In this document: piece by piece, positions 32,888-33,225 of the stretch
Numbering within the stretch: position 1 is the first letter of the stretch
Layout: each line of letters begins with the position of its first letter
The notes under the pieces: model-generated
Told to the model about the DNA's origin: nothing
Seen by the model: the letters and a program-made list of their open reading frames with translations, nothing else
The model's database searches: none
Program-made: the position numbers and the translations under genes
Source: a virus
Strand: one strand, 5' to 3'
IMG/VR virus record: IMGVR_UViG_3300049491_000444
Coordinates: 1 to 33,225 of that record
Length of the DNA: 33,225 nucleotides

Positions 32888-33063
32888 AGGGCTCCTTTCT
32901 CCCGAATCATCCCTCGTTTACCGCTGTACGCCGCTTCCCACCGATCTGTACACGCCTTCACCCCCACGATCTGCTCAATGGCGAGCATGACCTCACTGGG
33001 GCCGACCAGGTCATAGGCATTGATGCGGCACCAGATGTCTGCTAAGTGTTCATGTTCAGTCAT
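32884..33063 (-). CDS. Small hypothetical protein after exonuclease gene
   Basis: A 59-residue ORF from ATG 33063, in ATGA overlap with the exonuclease fragment's stop and, at its own end, with the next gene's start. GGGAGG lies about 10 bases upstream. It begins MTEHEHLADIWCRINAYDL and is helical, with no recognised family. The two overlaps and good composition support a true gene within the split polymerase interval. Confidence 0.65.
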   Translation of the reverse strand: MTEHEHLADIWCRINAYDLVGPSEVMLAIEQIVGVKACTDRWEAAYSGKRGMIREKGAL

Positions 33064-33225
33064 GCCAATCCAGCCTCCCTCATTTCCTGTGTTATATGCA
33101 GGTCAGCAATATAAGTTGTAATACAATCTCGACAATTATAAGTCCACATCACATCATCAGGTGCCCACATCATACCTCCTGCACCCTTGACCATCAACTT
33201 ATAATGTGGTATGTCTGTGTATATG
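33060..33225 (-). CDS. polA-N: 3'-5' exonuclease domain of family A polymerase, C-terminal part (cut by window edge)
   Basis: An ORF open from the right edge, with its 5' part outside the window. The 54 visible residues include DIPHYK, then MWTYNCRDCITTYIADL, where Y29-x3-D33 matches the third exonuclease motif (YxxxD) of DnaQ/PolA-type proofreading domains, followed by ITQEMREAGLA. In usual polymerases this segment leads straight into the region at which 31405-32622 begins. The stop overlaps the next ATG (ATGA), so this appears to be a separate exonuclease gene. Only the tail end is visible, so the full domain is unconfirmed. Confidence 0.65.
   Translation of the reverse strand, partial: IYTDIPHYKLMVKGAGGMMWAPDDVMWTYNCRDCITTYIADLHITQEMREAGLA

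Overview
The window reads as about 33 kb of an uncultivated, short-tailed (podovirus-like) double-stranded DNA phage. The evidence is the gene content and order: terminase, portal, scaffold, HK97-type capsid protein, tailspike, tail tube and nozzle genes, T7-like internal virion proteins including a 1503-residue giant, and a replication block with a family A DNA polymerase. Lipoproteins, an M15-type endolysin and spanin-like genes suggest a Gram-negative host. No integrase, repressor, RNA polymerase, tRNA or CRISPR array was seen. The species and host cannot be named from the sequence.

Layout. Positions 1-29198 form one long plus-strand late block. It opens with an (AT)n tract and a sigma70-like promoter that sits directly on the first start codon. 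Packaging genes follow (about 0.1-2.6 kb: small terminase candidate, terminase ATPase, small ORFs, terminase nuclease), then the portal (2.6-4.9 kb). A head region with a collagen-like protein, small beta-rich proteins and scaffold ends with the major capsid protein (5.4-10.5 kb). Next come decoration or fibre-like proteins and a beta-helix tailspike (10.6-15.9 kb), a lysis cassette (15.9-18.3 kb), a structured stretch with a 39-nt pyrimidine run (18.7-18.95 kb), tail adaptor, nozzle and collar-type fibre (19-23 kb), and internal virion proteins (23-29.2 kb). Positions 29195-33225 are minus-strand replication genes converging on the late block: nested small genes, a DUF3987-like ATPase, family A polymerase, small genes, and the tail end of a 3'-5' exonuclease cut by the window edge. 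Junctions are very tight, mostly ATGA, TAATG or short overlaps.

The main surprise is that two hallmark multidomain enzymes are split cleanly at domain boundaries. The large terminase is an ATPase gene and a nuclease gene, and the family A polymerase appears to be an exonuclease gene and a polymerase gene. In each case no obvious domain is missing and small, translationally coupled ORFs lie between the halves. Other notable features are two paralogous LAGLIDADG homing endonuclease genes fitted between structural genes (one flanked on both sides by TAATGGG), a helix-turn-helix gene nested in another frame of its neighbour, a zinc ribbon in the portal, a possibly leaderless first transcript, and several exported or lipid-anchored proteins in the structural and lysis region.
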